Below are positions 63,700-64,000 of a stretch of 64,000 nt of DNA, one piece after another; position 1 is the stretch's first letter; the number at the start of each line of letters is the position of its first letter. Position numbers and translations under genes: made by a program. The stretch lies in the NCBI RefSeq assembly GCF_002812955.1, contig NZ_PFXK01000003.1:124001-188000 (forward strand), written 5' to 3'. This DNA is from Vibrio sp. HA2012. GTDB taxonomy: Bacteria; Pseudomonadota; Gammaproteobacteria; Enterobacterales; Vibrionaceae. The notes under the pieces were generated by a model, which saw only the letters and a program-made list of their open reading frames with translations, was not told the DNA's origin and searched no databases.

Positions 63700-64000
63700 A
63701 TGAATATTCGTACCACATTCTGGATATTGCTACTTGGGATTTTCATGACTCGAGTTGGAATATCCGAAGCACAGGAACTGACCTTAGAAAGGCCGGATAA
63801 ATCAAAAATAAATTATTACTTAATTGAGCAGCCTGCTCCCGTGACTGAAAAAGTACTGCTCCTGATTCTACAGGGCTCTGACTGCAATAGTATTTTTTAT
63901 ATAGACTCAATCAAGAGCGACTACAAAAATATCTGGCCTCAAGCGGATCTTCTTCTCATTGAAAAATACAGCATTAGCAAAAAATTAAGCTATCACACCG
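63700..64000 (+). CDS. start of a secreted hydrolase-like protein (3' truncated)
   Basis: ATG at 63700 with AGGG 7 bases upstream opens a frame that runs off the window. The first 100 residues show a signal peptide (about 1-24; FWILLLGIFM core) followed by LTLERPDKSKINYYL and VLLLILQGSDCNSIFY, the strand and oxyanion loop of an alpha/beta-hydrolase-like fold. The catalytic residues are not within the window. Confidence 0.6.
   Translation, partial: MNIRTTFWILLLGIFMTRVGISEAQELTLERPDKSKINYYLIEQPAPVTEKVLLLILQGSDCNSIFYIDSIKSDYKNIWPQADLLLIEKYSISKKLSYHT

Noticed and set aside
1..64000. CRISPR arrays, insertion sequences, prophage, tRNA or rRNA genes
   Set aside because: No regularly spaced repeats, transposase or integrase reading frames, or tRNA/rRNA-like sequences were seen.

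Overview
The window looks like chromosomal DNA of a facultatively anaerobic gammaproteobacterium, most likely a Vibrionaceae (Vibrio or Photobacterium type). The inference rests on a Vibrio-type NspS/MbaA polyamine and c-di-GMP pair, an ArfA ribosome-rescue gene whose stop codon sits inside its terminator hairpin, enteric-like AspA, HPr, KdgK and Eda proteins, an eukaryote-type lysine/ornithine decarboxylase, and many c-di-GMP and chemotaxis proteins. I see 59 supportable coding genes, two of them cut by the window edges. I see no rRNA, tRNA, CRISPR array, insertion sequence or prophage.

Layout. 1-10.6 kb: a lysine/ornithine decarboxylase with a structured leader, an esterase, an IclR regulator coupled to a decayed ureohydrolase, a sensor kinase leading into glycogen synthase glgA, and an orphan periplasmic sugar-binding protein. 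10.7-23.7 kb is an anaerobic/redox block. It holds a CoA-disulfide reductase/rhodanese with its own dyad operator, then a nine-gene leftward operon resembling the Desulfovibrio 'orange protein' (ORP) clusters: three NifX/ORP-domain proteins, two ferredoxin-P-loop ATPases, DUF89, DUF5320, a metallo-beta-lactamase-fold hydrolase and a thioesterase. That operon starts at a good sigma54 promoter preceded by TTGCA repeats; a PAS-type sigma54 activator lies 2-3 kb away. Next come a Crp/Fnr-type regulator and a methyltransferase-cupin pair divided by a perfect TTGAT-N4-ATCAA box.

24-40 kb: an Entner-Doudoroff kdgK-eda-tabA-like operon, an EAL phosphodiesterase, a lone HPr, arfA, an HAD phosphatase, nspS-mbaA (MbaA with an unusual extra C-terminal domain), a GFA-like protein, the transporters yjiH and yjeH, and a Cache chemoreceptor behind a Fur-like box. 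40-53.7 kb: a cytoplasmic GH13 amylase, a five-gene envelope export operon (LolA-like protein, two FtsX-type permeases, ATPase, beta-barrel), aspartase with an unusual residue in a conserved motif, a 7TM diguanylate cyclase, and a LysR/amidohydrolase/anion-transporter locus. 53.7-64 kb: an EF-G paralogue, a second orphan binding protein, a YhaJ-like LysR, azoR, a MacA-MacB-TolC-type efflux operon, and the start of a secreted hydrolase-like gene.

The most interesting unit is the sigma54-controlled ORP-like operon (12604-18144) with its activator (20009-21376). It suggests assembly or handling of a metal-sulfur cofactor under anaerobic conditions in a non-sulfate-reducing host. All functional statements come from reading translated sequence and motifs; no database search was run.
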